Assembly (NCBI GenBank): GCA_963833495.1
Contig: CAWHYJ010000011.1
Location: 62,001-126,000, forward strand
Length of the DNA: 64,000 bases
Direction of reading: 5' to 3'
Source: Fodinibacter sp963833495
GTDB taxonomy: Bacteria; Actinomycetota; Actinomycetes; Actinomycetales; Dermatophilaceae
Both the position numbers and the translations under genes were made by a program. Each line of letters begins with the position of its first letter. Positions within the stretch are counted from its first letter, which is position 1. Of this stretch, positions 52,420-60,137 are shown piece by piece. The notes beneath the pieces were generated by a model, which searched no databases, was not told the origin of the DNA, and saw only the letters and a program-made list of their open reading frames with translations.

Positions 52420-53334
52420 TCAGCCCCCCACCAGGTAGGCGAAGACGCTCTCGAGCGACTCGTCGGTGGGCGTGAGCTCCTGGATCCGGATGCCGTGCTC
52501 GCGCGCCACCCGGGGCAGCCGCACCGCGAACGACCCGAAGTCGCTCACCGACACGTCGACCCCACCGCCGTCGCGCAGCGCCACGGCCACGACCGAGGGC
52601 TCCGCGATGAGGGATGCCGCGAGCCGCCGGTCGTCGTCGGCCAGCACGACGTACTGCACCGGGCGGTCGGTCATCAGCTTGCGGATCTGCCCGAAGTCGC
52701 CGGATGCCGCGTGCCGCCCCGACACGACGACCTCGATCTGCCGGGCCACCTGCTCGACCTCCTCGAGGATGTGCGAGCTGAACAGCACGGTGCGCCCCTC
52801 GGCGCCCATCCGGCGCAGCAGGGCCATCAGGTGCAGCCGCTGGCGCGGGTCGACGCCGTTGAACGGCTCGTCGAGCAGCAGTACCGAGGGGTCGTGCACC
52901 AGCGCCGAGGCGAGCTTGACGCGCTGGCGCATGCCCTTGGAGTAGGTGCCGATCCGTCGGCCCGCCGGCTCCCCCATCTCGACCACGTCGAGGGCCCGCT
53001 CGGTGGCGGCCCCGGGGTCGGCCAGGCCGTGCAGCTCGGCGTTGGCCAGCACGAACTGACGCCCCGTCAGGTAGCCGAAGCTCAGCTCGCGCTCGGGCAC
53101 GAGCCCGATGGTGCGGTAGGCGTCGGTGCGCCGCCAGACCGGCTCGCCGTCGAGGGTGACGCTGCCCGCCGAGGGGGCGAGGAAGCCCGACATCAGGGCG
53201 ATGATCGTCGTCTTGCCGGCGCCGTTCGGACCGAGCAGGCCGGTCACGCCCGGGCGCACCGTCATCGAGATGCCGTTGACCGCGACGACGTTGCCGTACC
53301 AGCGCGAGGTGGCGTCGAGGGTGAGCACGCTCAT
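52420..53334 (-). CDS. ABC transporter ATP-binding protein, second pair
   Basis: 304 residues. Walker A is GPNGAGKTT (in GLLGPNGAGKTTIIALMSGF). The signature is degenerate (YSKGMRQRVKLASALVHDP). Walker B is VLLLDEPFNGVDP, and the H-loop is VLFSSHILEEVEQVA. The C-terminal 80 residues form the accessory domain common in ABC-2 exporters. The start overlaps the stop of the upstream permease (ATGA). All four ABC genes are arranged ATPase-permease-ATPase-permease. Confidence 0.93.
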   Translation of the reverse strand: MSVLTLDATSRWYGNVVAVNGISMTVRPGVTGLLGPNGAGKTTIIALMSGFLAPSAGSVTLDGEPVWRRTDAYRTIGLVPERELSFGYLTGRQFVLANAELHGLADPGAATERALDVVEMGEPAGRRIGTYSKGMRQRVKLASALVHDPSVLLLDEPFNGVDPRQRLHLMALLRRMGAEGRTVLFSSHILEEVEQVARQIEVVVSGRHAASGDFGQIRKLMTDRPVQYVVLADDDRRLAASLIAEPSVVAVALRDGGGVDVSVSDFGSFAVRLPRVAREHGIRIQELTPTDESLESVFAYLVGG

Positions 53335-54227
53335 GCCGTGGCCACCCTCCGGTAGCGCCACACGAGCGCGGCCACGCACCCCACCGAGAGGCCGACGAAG
53401 ACGACGACGTAGGCGAGCACCATCGCGGTGGACGTCGGCGGGGTCGGGGTCTCGATGTCGGTCCAGGCGCCCATGAGGCCGCGGTACAGCGAGTACGGCG
53501 AGAACAGCCCGGCGACCTCGCCGACCTCCGGGCGGCCCTCGTCGCCGGAGATGCCCTGGATGGCGGTGACGATGCCGTTGCCGATGACGAGCAGGGCGAT
53601 CGTGGCCACCACCGCGAAGCCGCGGCGCGTCGACCACGACGCGATGAGCCCGGCGATCCCGGTGAGCGACAGGGCGAGCAACAGGGCGAGGCCGAGGGCG
53701 ATGCCGACCTCTCGGGTCTGTGTGCCAGCGTCGAGCCCCGCGAGCAGGGCGACGGCATACAGGATGACCAGCGGCAGCAGCAGGAACACCAGGGTGGCGC
53801 CGAGCAGGGCGGTCCAGCGCGACAGGGCGTAGGCGCTCGCCTTCAGGGGCCGGGCGAGGTAGAGCGAGATCGTGCCGTGCCGCAGGTCGCGCGAGAACAG
53901 CACCGGGGCCTGCGACGCCACGAAGATACCGACCAGCACCTGGGTCGTCGACGCATACTGCGCGTAGCCGATCGGCAGCTGGTCGAGGCCGGCGAAGGCC
54001 AGCACCCCGCCGACGATGACGGCCGGCAGCAGGTTGAGCGCGAGCAGGGCGAAGGGCAGCACCTTCGACCTGCCCGAGCGGCCCAGACCGAAGGCGTTGC
54101 GGAACCCGGTGAGCGTCAGCGCCCGCGCGATGGCGCCGGCACCGAGCCGGGGGCCGGTGTAGGGCCGGTAGCCGAGGTCGTGGATGACGCTGCCACCCGC
54201 GGGCGTCGCGGCCGAGGGGTCGGTCAC
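53331..54227 (-). CDS. ABC transporter permease (ABC-2 type), first pair
   Basis: 298 residues with six membrane segments. VLFSRDLRHGTISLYLARPL is the conserved ABC-2 segment, longer-armed than its partner downstream. The first 30 residues are polar (VIHDLGYRPYTGPRLGAGAI), a stretch seen in many such permeases. The GTG start overlaps the stop of the upstream ATPase by four bases. It is likely to form a complex with the ATPase encoded just upstream, or a heteromer with the second pair. Confidence 0.88.
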   Translation of the reverse strand: MTDPSAATPAGGSVIHDLGYRPYTGPRLGAGAIARALTLTGFRNAFGLGRSGRSKVLPFALLALNLLPAVIVGGVLAFAGLDQLPIGYAQYASTTQVLVGIFVASQAPVLFSRDLRHGTISLYLARPLKASAYALSRWTALLGATLVFLLLPLVILYAVALLAGLDAGTQTREVGIALGLALLLALSLTGIAGLIASWSTRRGFAVVATIALLVIGNGIVTAIQGISGDEGRPEVGEVAGLFSPYSLYRGLMGAWTDIETPTPPTSTAMVLAYVVVFVGLSVGCVAALVWRYRRVATA

Positions 54228-55162
54228 CGGTCGCCTCCTTCGGGCTGGGGGTCGGGGTCGGCGAAGACGTCCTCGATGCGCCGGTGGTCGACCTGTAGCC
54301 GCACCAGCCCCAGCCCGAGGTCACCGGCGGTGTCGCGGATCAGGTCGCGCACGGCATCCGGGCGGTCGGTGGCGTCGACGCTGAGCATGCCGCCGCGCCG
54401 GACGGCGGTGACGCCGGCGGTGGTGAGGGCAGCCGCCATCCGGTCGTGGGCGTCGTCGCCGAGCACCTCGACGAGCAGCGCGCCGGTGGCGTCGAGGAAC
54501 TCGTCGGTGCGCGAGGCCCGCAGCAGCCGGCCGCCGTCGAGCACCACGACGTTGTCGCTCACCCGCTCGAGCTCGCCGAGCAGGTGCGAGGTGACGATGA
54601 CGGCGATGCCGAAGTCGTGGCCGATGCGCTGCACCAGGCCGAGCATCTCGTCGCGCGCGGCCGGGTCGAGGCCGTTGGTGGGCTCGTCGAGCAGCACCAG
54701 CCGGGGGTCGTGGGCGAGGGCCTGGGCGAGCTTGGCCTTCTGCTTCATGCCGGTGGAGTAGCCACCCATCGGGCGGTAGCGCTCCTCGGCGAGCCCGACG
54801 TGGCGCAGCACCTCGGCGGCCCGCTCGCGGGCGGCGACCCGCGGCAGCCCACTCATCATCGCCAGGTGCACCACGAAGTCGCTGGCACTGACGTCGGGCG
54901 GCAGGCAGTCGTGCTCGGGCAGGTAGCCCACGGCCGCCCGGATGGCCTCGCCCTCGGTGGCGATGTCGTGCCCGAGCACCTCGGCCCGCCCGCCGGTCGG
55001 GGGGATCAGGCCGAGCAGCAGCTTGAGCAGGGTCGACTTGCCCGCGCCGTTCGCGCCGACCAGGCCGGTGGTGCCGCTGCCGATGTCGAGGGTCAGCGCA
55101 TCGAGGGCCAGCACCGGGCCGTAGTCCTTGGTGAGGCCCTCGGCGCGCACGACGGGAGTCAT
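54224..55162 (-). CDS. ABC transporter ATP-binding protein, first pair
   Basis: 312 residues. Walker A is GANGAGKST (GLVGANGAGKSTLLKLLLGL), signature YSTGMKQKAKLAQALAHDP, Walker B LVLLDEPTNGLDP, H-loop VIVTSHLLGELERV. It is the promoter-proximal gene of the four-gene operon. ATG at 55162 has TACGGT seven bases upstream. Sequence identity to the second ATPase is only moderate, so this is an old duplication or a heteromeric pair. Confidence 0.93.
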   Translation of the reverse strand: MTPVVRAEGLTKDYGPVLALDALTLDIGSGTTGLVGANGAGKSTLLKLLLGLIPPTGGRAEVLGHDIATEGEAIRAAVGYLPEHDCLPPDVSASDFVVHLAMMSGLPRVAARERAAEVLRHVGLAEERYRPMGGYSTGMKQKAKLAQALAHDPRLVLLDEPTNGLDPAARDEMLGLVQRIGHDFGIAVIVTSHLLGELERVSDNVVVLDGGRLLRASRTDEFLDATGALLVEVLGDDAHDRMAAALTTAGVTAVRRGGMLSVDATDRPDAVRDLIRDTAGDLGLGLVRLQVDHRRIEDVFADPDPQPEGGDR

Positions 55163-55169
55163 CCCGCTC

Positions 55170-55175
55170 ACCGTA
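55170..55175 (-). promoter_or_regulatory. Predicted -10 element of the double ABC operon
   Basis: TACGGT on the minus strand stands seven bases before the ATG at 55162; no Shine-Dalgarno sequence is present. Confidence 0.5.
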
Positions 55176-55341
55176 GCGGCGGCGGCCGACGCCCCCCGCG
55201 CCCGGTGGGCAGGGTTCAGGGCCGGGTCAGGGGATCCCCCGAGCCGGGTGCGGCCTGCGTGCCTCCCCACCCGGTCGAGCCTAGAGAACGCGCCGGATGC
55301 CGGGCGCTCGACACGGCGGTGCCCGCTTCGATCCCGCTTCC

Positions 55342-55390
55342 GAGTTGGGGCTCAACCGGTCGCCGGGGCAACCACCTGAGCACCCAACTG
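55342..55390. repeat. Hairpin repeat, copy 1 (5' of the alpha-glucosidase gene)
   Basis: The right arm (CCACCTGAGCACCCAACT at 55372-55389) is identical to that of copy 2, while the left arm is diverged, so pairing is partial. It lies 35 bases before the alpha-glucosidase start. Confidence 0.7.
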
Positions 55391-55424
55391 GGAACGACAC
55401 CGGCAGCTGGGGCAGGGTTTGACG

Positions 55425-57179
55425 ATGACCACCCCCGAGGTGCCCCACGGCACTCTGGCCCGACCAGCGAACTGGTGGCGCACCGCCGTCGTCTACCAGG
55501 TCTACCCGCGCTCCTTCGCCGACAGCGACGGCGACGGCGTGGGTGACCTGCCCGGCATCACCGCACATCTCGACCACCTCGAACGGCTCGGCATCGACGT
55601 GCTGTGGCTGTCGCCGGTCTACCGGTCGCCGATGGACGACAACGGCTACGACATCAGCGACTACCAGGACGTCGACCCGCTCTTCGGCACCCTGGCCGAC
55701 CTCGACGCGCTCATCGCGGGGTGCCACGCACACGGCATCCGGCTGGTCATGGACCTCGTGGTCAACCACACCTCCGACGAGCACCCCTGGTTCGTGGAGT
55801 CCCGCGACCCGGCCTCCCCGAAGCGGGACTGGTACTGGTGGCGTCCCCCGCGGCCCGGGCACGCGCCGGGCACCCCGGGCGCCGAGCCGACGAACTGGGA
55901 GTCGATGTTCTCCGGCCCGGCCTGGGAGCTCGACGAGGCCAGCGGCGACTACTACCTGCACCTGTTCTCGCGCAAGCAGCCCGACCTCAACTGGGAGAAC
56001 CCGCAGGTGCGCCAGGCGGTCTACGCGATGATGCGCTGGTGGGTCGACCGGGGCGTCGACGGATTCCGGATGGACGTCATCGACCTCATCTCGCGCGACC
56101 CGGTGCTGCCCGACGGGCCGGTGCCGCACGGTGGCCGGTTCGGGTCGCCGTACGCCGCAGTGACCAACGGGCCCCGGCTCGAGGAGTTCCTCGCCGAGAT
56201 GAACCGTGAGGTGGGGCTGAGCGAGGGGCAGCTGCTGACCGTCGGGGAGATGCCGGGCTCGACGATCGACCTCGCCCGGAGGGTCACCGACCCCGCGCGG
56301 CGCGAGCTCGACATGGTCTTCACCTTCGAGCACGTCGACCTCGACGTGCGCCCGGGCAGCGCGAAGTGGGACATCGTGCCGCTCGCGCTGCCGGCGCTCA
56401 AGCGCACCCTCGCGGCGTGGCAGGAGGGTCTCGCCGACGTCGGGTGGAACTCGCTCTACTGGAACAACCACGACCAGCCCCGCGCGGTGACTCGGTTCGG
56501 CGACGACTCCCCCGAGCACCGGGTGGCGTCGGCCAAGACCCTCGGCACGGTGCTGCACCTGCACCGTGGCACGCCGTACGTCTACCAGGGCGAGGAGCTC
56601 GGGATGACGAACGCCCCCTTCGCGTCGATCGCCGACTACCGCGACATCGAGTCGATCCGGTACCACGCCGAGGCGCTCGCGGCAGGCGTGCCCGAGGATG
56701 AGGTGCTGGCGAGGCTGGCCCTCAAGGGCCGCGACAACGCCCGCACGCCGATGCAGTGGGATGCCGGCAAGCACGCCGGGTTCACGACCGGCGACCCGTG
56801 GCTGCCGGTGAACCCGAACCATGTCGAGATCAATGCCGCCGCAGCACAGGCGGACCCGGCATCCGTCTTCAACCACTACCGAGCCCTGATCGCACTTCGG
56901 CACGAGCACCCGCTCGTGGTCGACGGGCGGTTCGAGCTGCTGCTGCCCGACCATCCCCACCTGTGGGTCATCGTCCGCGAGGGTGCGGCCGGGCGGCTGG
57001 TCGTGCTCGCCAACTGCTCGTCGCTGCCCGTCACGGCGGATGCCGGAGACCTCCCGGACCTCGCCGGCGGCACCGTGCTGCTCACCACCCACCCCGGCCA
57101 CAGCGGGCTCGACCTGTTGCCGTGGGAGTCCAGGGTCTACGAGTTGGGTGCTCAGGTGGTCGCCCCGGCAGCCACCTGA
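55425..57179 (+). CDS. Alpha-glucosidase / oligo-1,6-glucosidase, GH13
   Basis: 584 residues, cytoplasmic. It releases glucose from alpha-1,4 or alpha-1,6 oligosaccharides. Catalytic residues: nucleophile D217 (GFRMDVIDLI), acid E275 (LLTVGEMPGS), D350 (WNNHDQPRAV). Region I is LVMDLVVNHTSDEH. QWDAGKHAGFTTG is typical of the exo-glucosidases (MalL/AglA group). The ATG at 55425 is used rather than the TTG two codons before it. The final codons lie inside the second hairpin repeat, and the C-terminus YELGAQVVAPAAT is encoded by it. No sugar ABC transporter genes are adjacent. Confidence 0.93.
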   Translation: MTTPEVPHGTLARPANWWRTAVVYQVYPRSFADSDGDGVGDLPGITAHLDHLERLGIDVLWLSPVYRSPMDDNGYDISDYQDVDPLFGTLADLDALIAGCHAHGIRLVMDLVVNHTSDEHPWFVESRDPASPKRDWYWWRPPRPGHAPGTPGAEPTNWESMFSGPAWELDEASGDYYLHLFSRKQPDLNWENPQVRQAVYAMMRWWVDRGVDGFRMDVIDLISRDPVLPDGPVPHGGRFGSPYAAVTNGPRLEEFLAEMNREVGLSEGQLLTVGEMPGSTIDLARRVTDPARRELDMVFTFEHVDLDVRPGSAKWDIVPLALPALKRTLAAWQEGLADVGWNSLYWNNHDQPRAVTRFGDDSPEHRVASAKTLGTVLHLHRGTPYVYQGEELGMTNAPFASIADYRDIESIRYHAEALAAGVPEDEVLARLALKGRDNARTPMQWDAGKHAGFTTGDPWLPVNPNHVEINAAAAQADPASVFNHYRALIALRHEHPLVVDGRFELLLPDHPHLWVIVREGAAGRLVVLANCSSLPVTADAGDLPDLAGGTVLLTTHPGHSGLDLLPWESRVYELGAQVVAPAAT

Positions 57180-57190
57180 GCACCCAACTC
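57141..57190. repeat. Hairpin repeat, copy 2 (3' end of the alpha-glucosidase gene)
   Basis: A perfect 19-base inverted repeat (57141-57159 and 57172-57190) with a 12-base loop. It spans the last 13 codons and the stop of the gene, so it may be both coding and a terminator. It shares its right arm and part of its loop with copy 1. Confidence 0.85.
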
Positions 57191-57269
57191 GCACAGGCCC
57201 GCAGGCGCGTGTCGGGGTGTACCGTCGCCGGTGGCCGACCGGCCAGCACCCGACGAAGGCGAGGCCACC

Positions 57270-58334
57270 GTGAAGCAGCACCGGACCAGAGCAGCCATGG
57301 CCCTCGCGATCGGGGCCTCGCTCGCCGCCACCGTCGTCGCGGCATCCCCGGCCTCGGCCACCAAGCCGGGAAGCGGCACCACCACCGGCACCGGCAGCGT
57401 GTTCATGGTCAACCCGGTGCAGTCCTCCGGCGACCAGTCGCTCACCGATCAGAGCGACTCCGCGGCGGCCGTGCCGCTGAGCCAGTACGCCACCGTGCAG
57501 CTGCGCAACCTCGACGGCTCGGGGTTCCTCGTCGGGAAGTGGGCCAACGTGCGCGGCAACACCGGCCCGGCGGCCTACAGCACCACCAACACCTTCTCCT
57601 ACCTGCGCGACGACGACCGGTTCGAGCAGGTGATGGCCTACTTCTGGGTCAACCAGGCCCAGGAGTACCTCCAGTCGCTCGGCTTCGGTAGCACGCTGCG
57701 CCCGGTCAACATGGAGAGCCAGGACGTGCGCATCGACCAGTACGGCGTCGACAACTCGTTCTCCTGGGACAAGCACGACTACCTGCGCTTCGGCAAGGGC
57801 GGGGTCGACGACGCCGAGGATGCCGAGGTGATCGTGCACGAGTACGGCCACGCCGTCCACGACTCCCAGGTGCCCGGCTTCGGCACGAGCGAGGAGGCCG
57901 GCTCGATCGGCGAGGCCTTCGGTGACTACCTGGCGGTGTCGGTCGGGCTGGCAGCCGCCACGCAGTACGGCTGGCCGGTGACAGCCGAGGCGGCGTGCCC
58001 GATGGACTGGGACGCCACCTCGTACACGTCGGCCCCGCACTGCATCCGCCGCTTCGACCGCAACCTCACCGTCGCGGACAAGCGCGGGGAGGTGCACTAC
58101 GACGGCCAGATCTGGAGCCAGGCGCTCTGGGAGATCCGGCAGGGCTACGTCGGCCTCGACCTCACCACGGCCGACTGGGACCAGACGCTCGTCGACAGCC
58201 AGTTCGACTACGCGGCCGACACCTCGTTCTCGGCCGCGGCGCAGGCCACGTACGACAAGGCCGTCGAGAACGACGGTGCGGCCGCTGCCGCGCTGGTCAA
58301 GGCGGAGTTCGCGGAGCGCGGTATCACCTTCTGA
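57270..58334 (+). CDS. Secreted zinc metalloprotease (gluzincin, M4/M36-like)
   Basis: 354 residues. A Sec signal peptide spans residues 1-30 (AMALAIGASLAATVVAASPA then SA, with AxA cleavage). The zinc site is HEYGH (H190, E191, H194) in AEVIVHEYGHAVHDSQ, and the third ligand is E215 in GSIGEAFGDYLAV. This is the gluzincin pattern of thermolysin/fungalysin relatives. The protein is much shorter than fungalysins and has no obvious propeptide. The GTG at 57270 has AAGGCGAGG upstream; an upstream GTG at 57231 would put extra residues before the signal peptide. Confidence 0.88.
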   Translation: MKQHRTRAAMALAIGASLAATVVAASPASATKPGSGTTTGTGSVFMVNPVQSSGDQSLTDQSDSAAAVPLSQYATVQLRNLDGSGFLVGKWANVRGNTGPAAYSTTNTFSYLRDDDRFEQVMAYFWVNQAQEYLQSLGFGSTLRPVNMESQDVRIDQYGVDNSFSWDKHDYLRFGKGGVDDAEDAEVIVHEYGHAVHDSQVPGFGTSEEAGSIGEAFGDYLAVSVGLAAATQYGWPVTAEAACPMDWDATSYTSAPHCIRRFDRNLTVADKRGEVHYDGQIWSQALWEIRQGYVGLDLTTADWDQTLVDSQFDYAADTSFSAAAQATYDKAVENDGAAAAALVKAEFAERGITF

Positions 58335-58356
58335 CCCGACAGACCCGTCGACGGTG

Positions 58357-58398
58357 GAGAACACGCCGCGTGCCCTCCGGGGTGCGCGGCGTGTTCTC
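58357..58398. terminator. Predicted bidirectional terminator
   Basis: A perfect 14-base inverted repeat (58357-58370 and 58385-58398) with a 14-base loop. It lies 22 bases after the protease stop and touches the stop codon of the convergent DUF6457 gene. Confidence 0.75.
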
Positions 58399-58664
58399 TA
58401 CGCCCGACCGGGGAAGGTGGCGCGGATGGCCGCGCTGAGGGCCTCGGGGTCGACCGGCTCGCCCGCAGCCGTCCGGGCCCCGACGGCCAGCCCGAGGATG
58501 TAGGACCCCACCGGCGCCATCGGTCGGGCGAAGCCGTGTGCGATCTCCTTGGTGAGATGGTGGATGCCGGTGACGTCCACCGCGTGCGGGTCGACGTCGA
58601 GCGCCCGGCAGGCATCGTCGATCCAGTGCTGCCACTCCTGCTCGGCGGCGGTGAGGTCGGTCAT
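58398..58664 (-). CDS. DUF6457 protein at the end of the nar operon
   Basis: 88 residues, soluble and helical (EQEWQHWIDDACRALDVDPH, then HHLTKEIAHGFARPMAPVGS). It resembles the small domain often encoded next to, or fused to, molybdenum-cofactor proteins such as MobA in actinobacteria. It follows narI after seven bases. A role in loading or making the molybdopterin cofactor of nitrate reductase is plausible but rests on neighbourhood. ATG at 58664. Confidence 0.8.
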   Translation of the reverse strand: MTDLTAAEQEWQHWIDDACRALDVDPHAVDVTGIHHLTKEIAHGFARPMAPVGSYILGLAVGARTAAGEPVDPEALSAAIRATFPGRA

Positions 58665-58671
58665 CGCGGGC

Positions 58672-59421
58672 TCACTTCTTGCTCAGCTCGGGTTTGTCCC
58701 AACCGCGTTGCGGCGCGCGGCTGCCCGAGCCGCGACCGGGCCGGGCGTCCTTGGACCGGTAGACGAGGTACGGGCGCGTCAGGTAGCCGATCGGCGCCGA
58801 GAAGACGTGCACCAAGCGGGTGAACGGCCACATCGCGAAGAGCAGGAACGCCAGGAGGGCGTGCACCTGGAAGCCGAGCGGCGCCTGTGCCATCAGCTCG
58901 GGCTTCGGCTGCAGCAGGAAGATGCTGCGGAACCAGACGCTGACGCCCTCGCGGTAGTTGTACTCACCGCCGAACTGCAGCAGGCTGCCCGCCACGGTGT
59001 TCCACATGCCCAGCACGATGACCGTGCCGAGCACGGCATACATGACCTTGTCGTTGACCGTGGTGGCGCTGAACACCGGCCCCGTGGTGCGCCTGCGGTA
59101 GACCAGGATCGCCAGCCCGGCCACCGCGGCGATGCCCGCCGGGATGCCGCCCGCCAGCGCGATGACGTGGTAGGCGTGCGGGCTGAGCCCCAGGGCGTTG
59201 GTCCAGACCTGCGGGATGACGAGCCCGATGATGTGCCCGGCCACGACACCCAGCATGCCGAAGTGGAACAGGGGGCTGCCGATGCGCAGCAGCCGGTCCT
59301 CGTAGAGCTGGCTCGACCGCGTGGTCCAGCCGAACTTGTCGTAGCGGTAGCGCCAGACGTGCCCGACGACGAAGACGGCGAGGCAGACGTAGGGCACGAT
59401 CACCCACAGGAAGACGGTCAT
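58672..59421 (-). CDS. narI: Respiratory nitrate reductase gamma subunit (cytochrome b)
   Basis: 249 residues with five membrane segments. It takes electrons from menaquinol and passes them through two haems b to NarH. Haem ligand candidates are in FHFGMLGVVAGHIIGLVIP (two His) and LGFQVHALLAFLLFAMWPFT with LVHVF. RYRYDKFGWTTRSSQLYEDR and RIGSPLFHFG are typical NarI sequence. The C-terminal 35 residues are polar. The start overlaps the narJ stop by four bases. Confidence 0.97.
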   Translation of the reverse strand: MTVFLWVIVPYVCLAVFVVGHVWRYRYDKFGWTTRSSQLYEDRLLRIGSPLFHFGMLGVVAGHIIGLVIPQVWTNALGLSPHAYHVIALAGGIPAGIAAVAGLAILVYRRRTTGPVFSATTVNDKVMYAVLGTVIVLGMWNTVAGSLLQFGGEYNYREGVSVWFRSIFLLQPKPELMAQAPLGFQVHALLAFLLFAMWPFTRLVHVFSAPIGYLTRPYLVYRSKDARPGRGSGSRAPQRGWDKPELSKK

Positions 59422-60137
59422 CGAGGGGCTCCCACGGGGATGGTCGTGCCGAGCAGCGCGGTGGTGTCGACCGGGTCGGGCCGGGGGTTGAGCCGCGGGT
59501 CGATGGCGTAGGGCTCGAGGCCGACGTCCTCCTGCGGCGGCCCCTCGGCGACGAGGCGCATCAGTGCCGTCTGGTCGTCGCCGTCGAGCTCGGGCAGGGT
59601 CGACCGCAGCGCCTGCACGGCGGGCAGCCACGGTGAGCCGCGCTGTGCGAGACCGGCCCTGAGCACCTCGATGCCGACCCGGTGGCGGGTGAGCAGGTGC
59701 CACGCGGTGGCCCAGTCCTGCACCGCCCCGAACTCGAGCACGACGCAGAGGTGGTCGGGCAGCTCGACGTCGGTGTCGAACTCGACCCCGGCCTTGCGAT
59801 AGGCCTGCTTGAACTCCACCAGGGCCACGCCGCGCCGCCGGGTGTCGCCCTGGGCGAAGTACGTGAGGTGCAGCGAGCACTTGCGGGTCACGTCGAAGGT
59901 GTCGACGTAGTCGGCCTGCAGCTCGGTGAGGTCACGCTGCTCCAGGGTGTCGAGCACCTCGACGAGCGGCGCGCACTGCGCCGCGGGGAGGGTCTGCGCG
60001 ACCGACCGAAGCATGGGCACCCGCTGCACCAGCACGGCATCCGGGTAGTCGAGCAGCAGTGACACGAGCTGCCAGGTGTCGACCAGCTCGCGCTCGCTGA
60101 TGCCGGGTTGCTCGCCCCGGTGCCGCCGCCACTTCAC
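59418..60137 (-). CDS. narJ: Nitrate reductase assembly chaperone NarJ
   Basis: 239 residues. NarJ binds the N-terminus of apo-NarG and is required for cofactor insertion and membrane attachment; it is not part of the final enzyme. LVSLLLDYPDAVLVQRVPML, LQADYVDTFDVTRKCSLHLT and DTRRRGVALVEFKQAYRKAG are the conserved core. The C-terminal 45 residues are a poorly conserved acidic tail. Its start overlaps the narH stop. Confidence 0.95.
   Translation of the reverse strand: MKWRRHRGEQPGISERELVDTWQLVSLLLDYPDAVLVQRVPMLRSVAQTLPAAQCAPLVEVLDTLEQRDLTELQADYVDTFDVTRKCSLHLTYFAQGDTRRRGVALVEFKQAYRKAGVEFDTDVELPDHLCVVLEFGAVQDWATAWHLLTRHRVGIEVLRAGLAQRGSPWLPAVQALRSTLPELDGDDQTALMRLVAEGPPQEDVGLEPYAIDPRLNPRPDPVDTTALLGTTIPVGAPR

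Noticed and set aside
55342..57190. Mobile element carrying the alpha-glucosidase gene
   Set aside because: There are two flanking repeat copies, but no transposase or integrase gene and no target-site duplication was seen. Reported only as a repeat.
55281..58364. 1,027-residue minus-strand frame spanning the alpha-glucosidase and protease genes
   Set aside because: It covers two unrelated plus-strand genes and the repeats between them and shows no domain.
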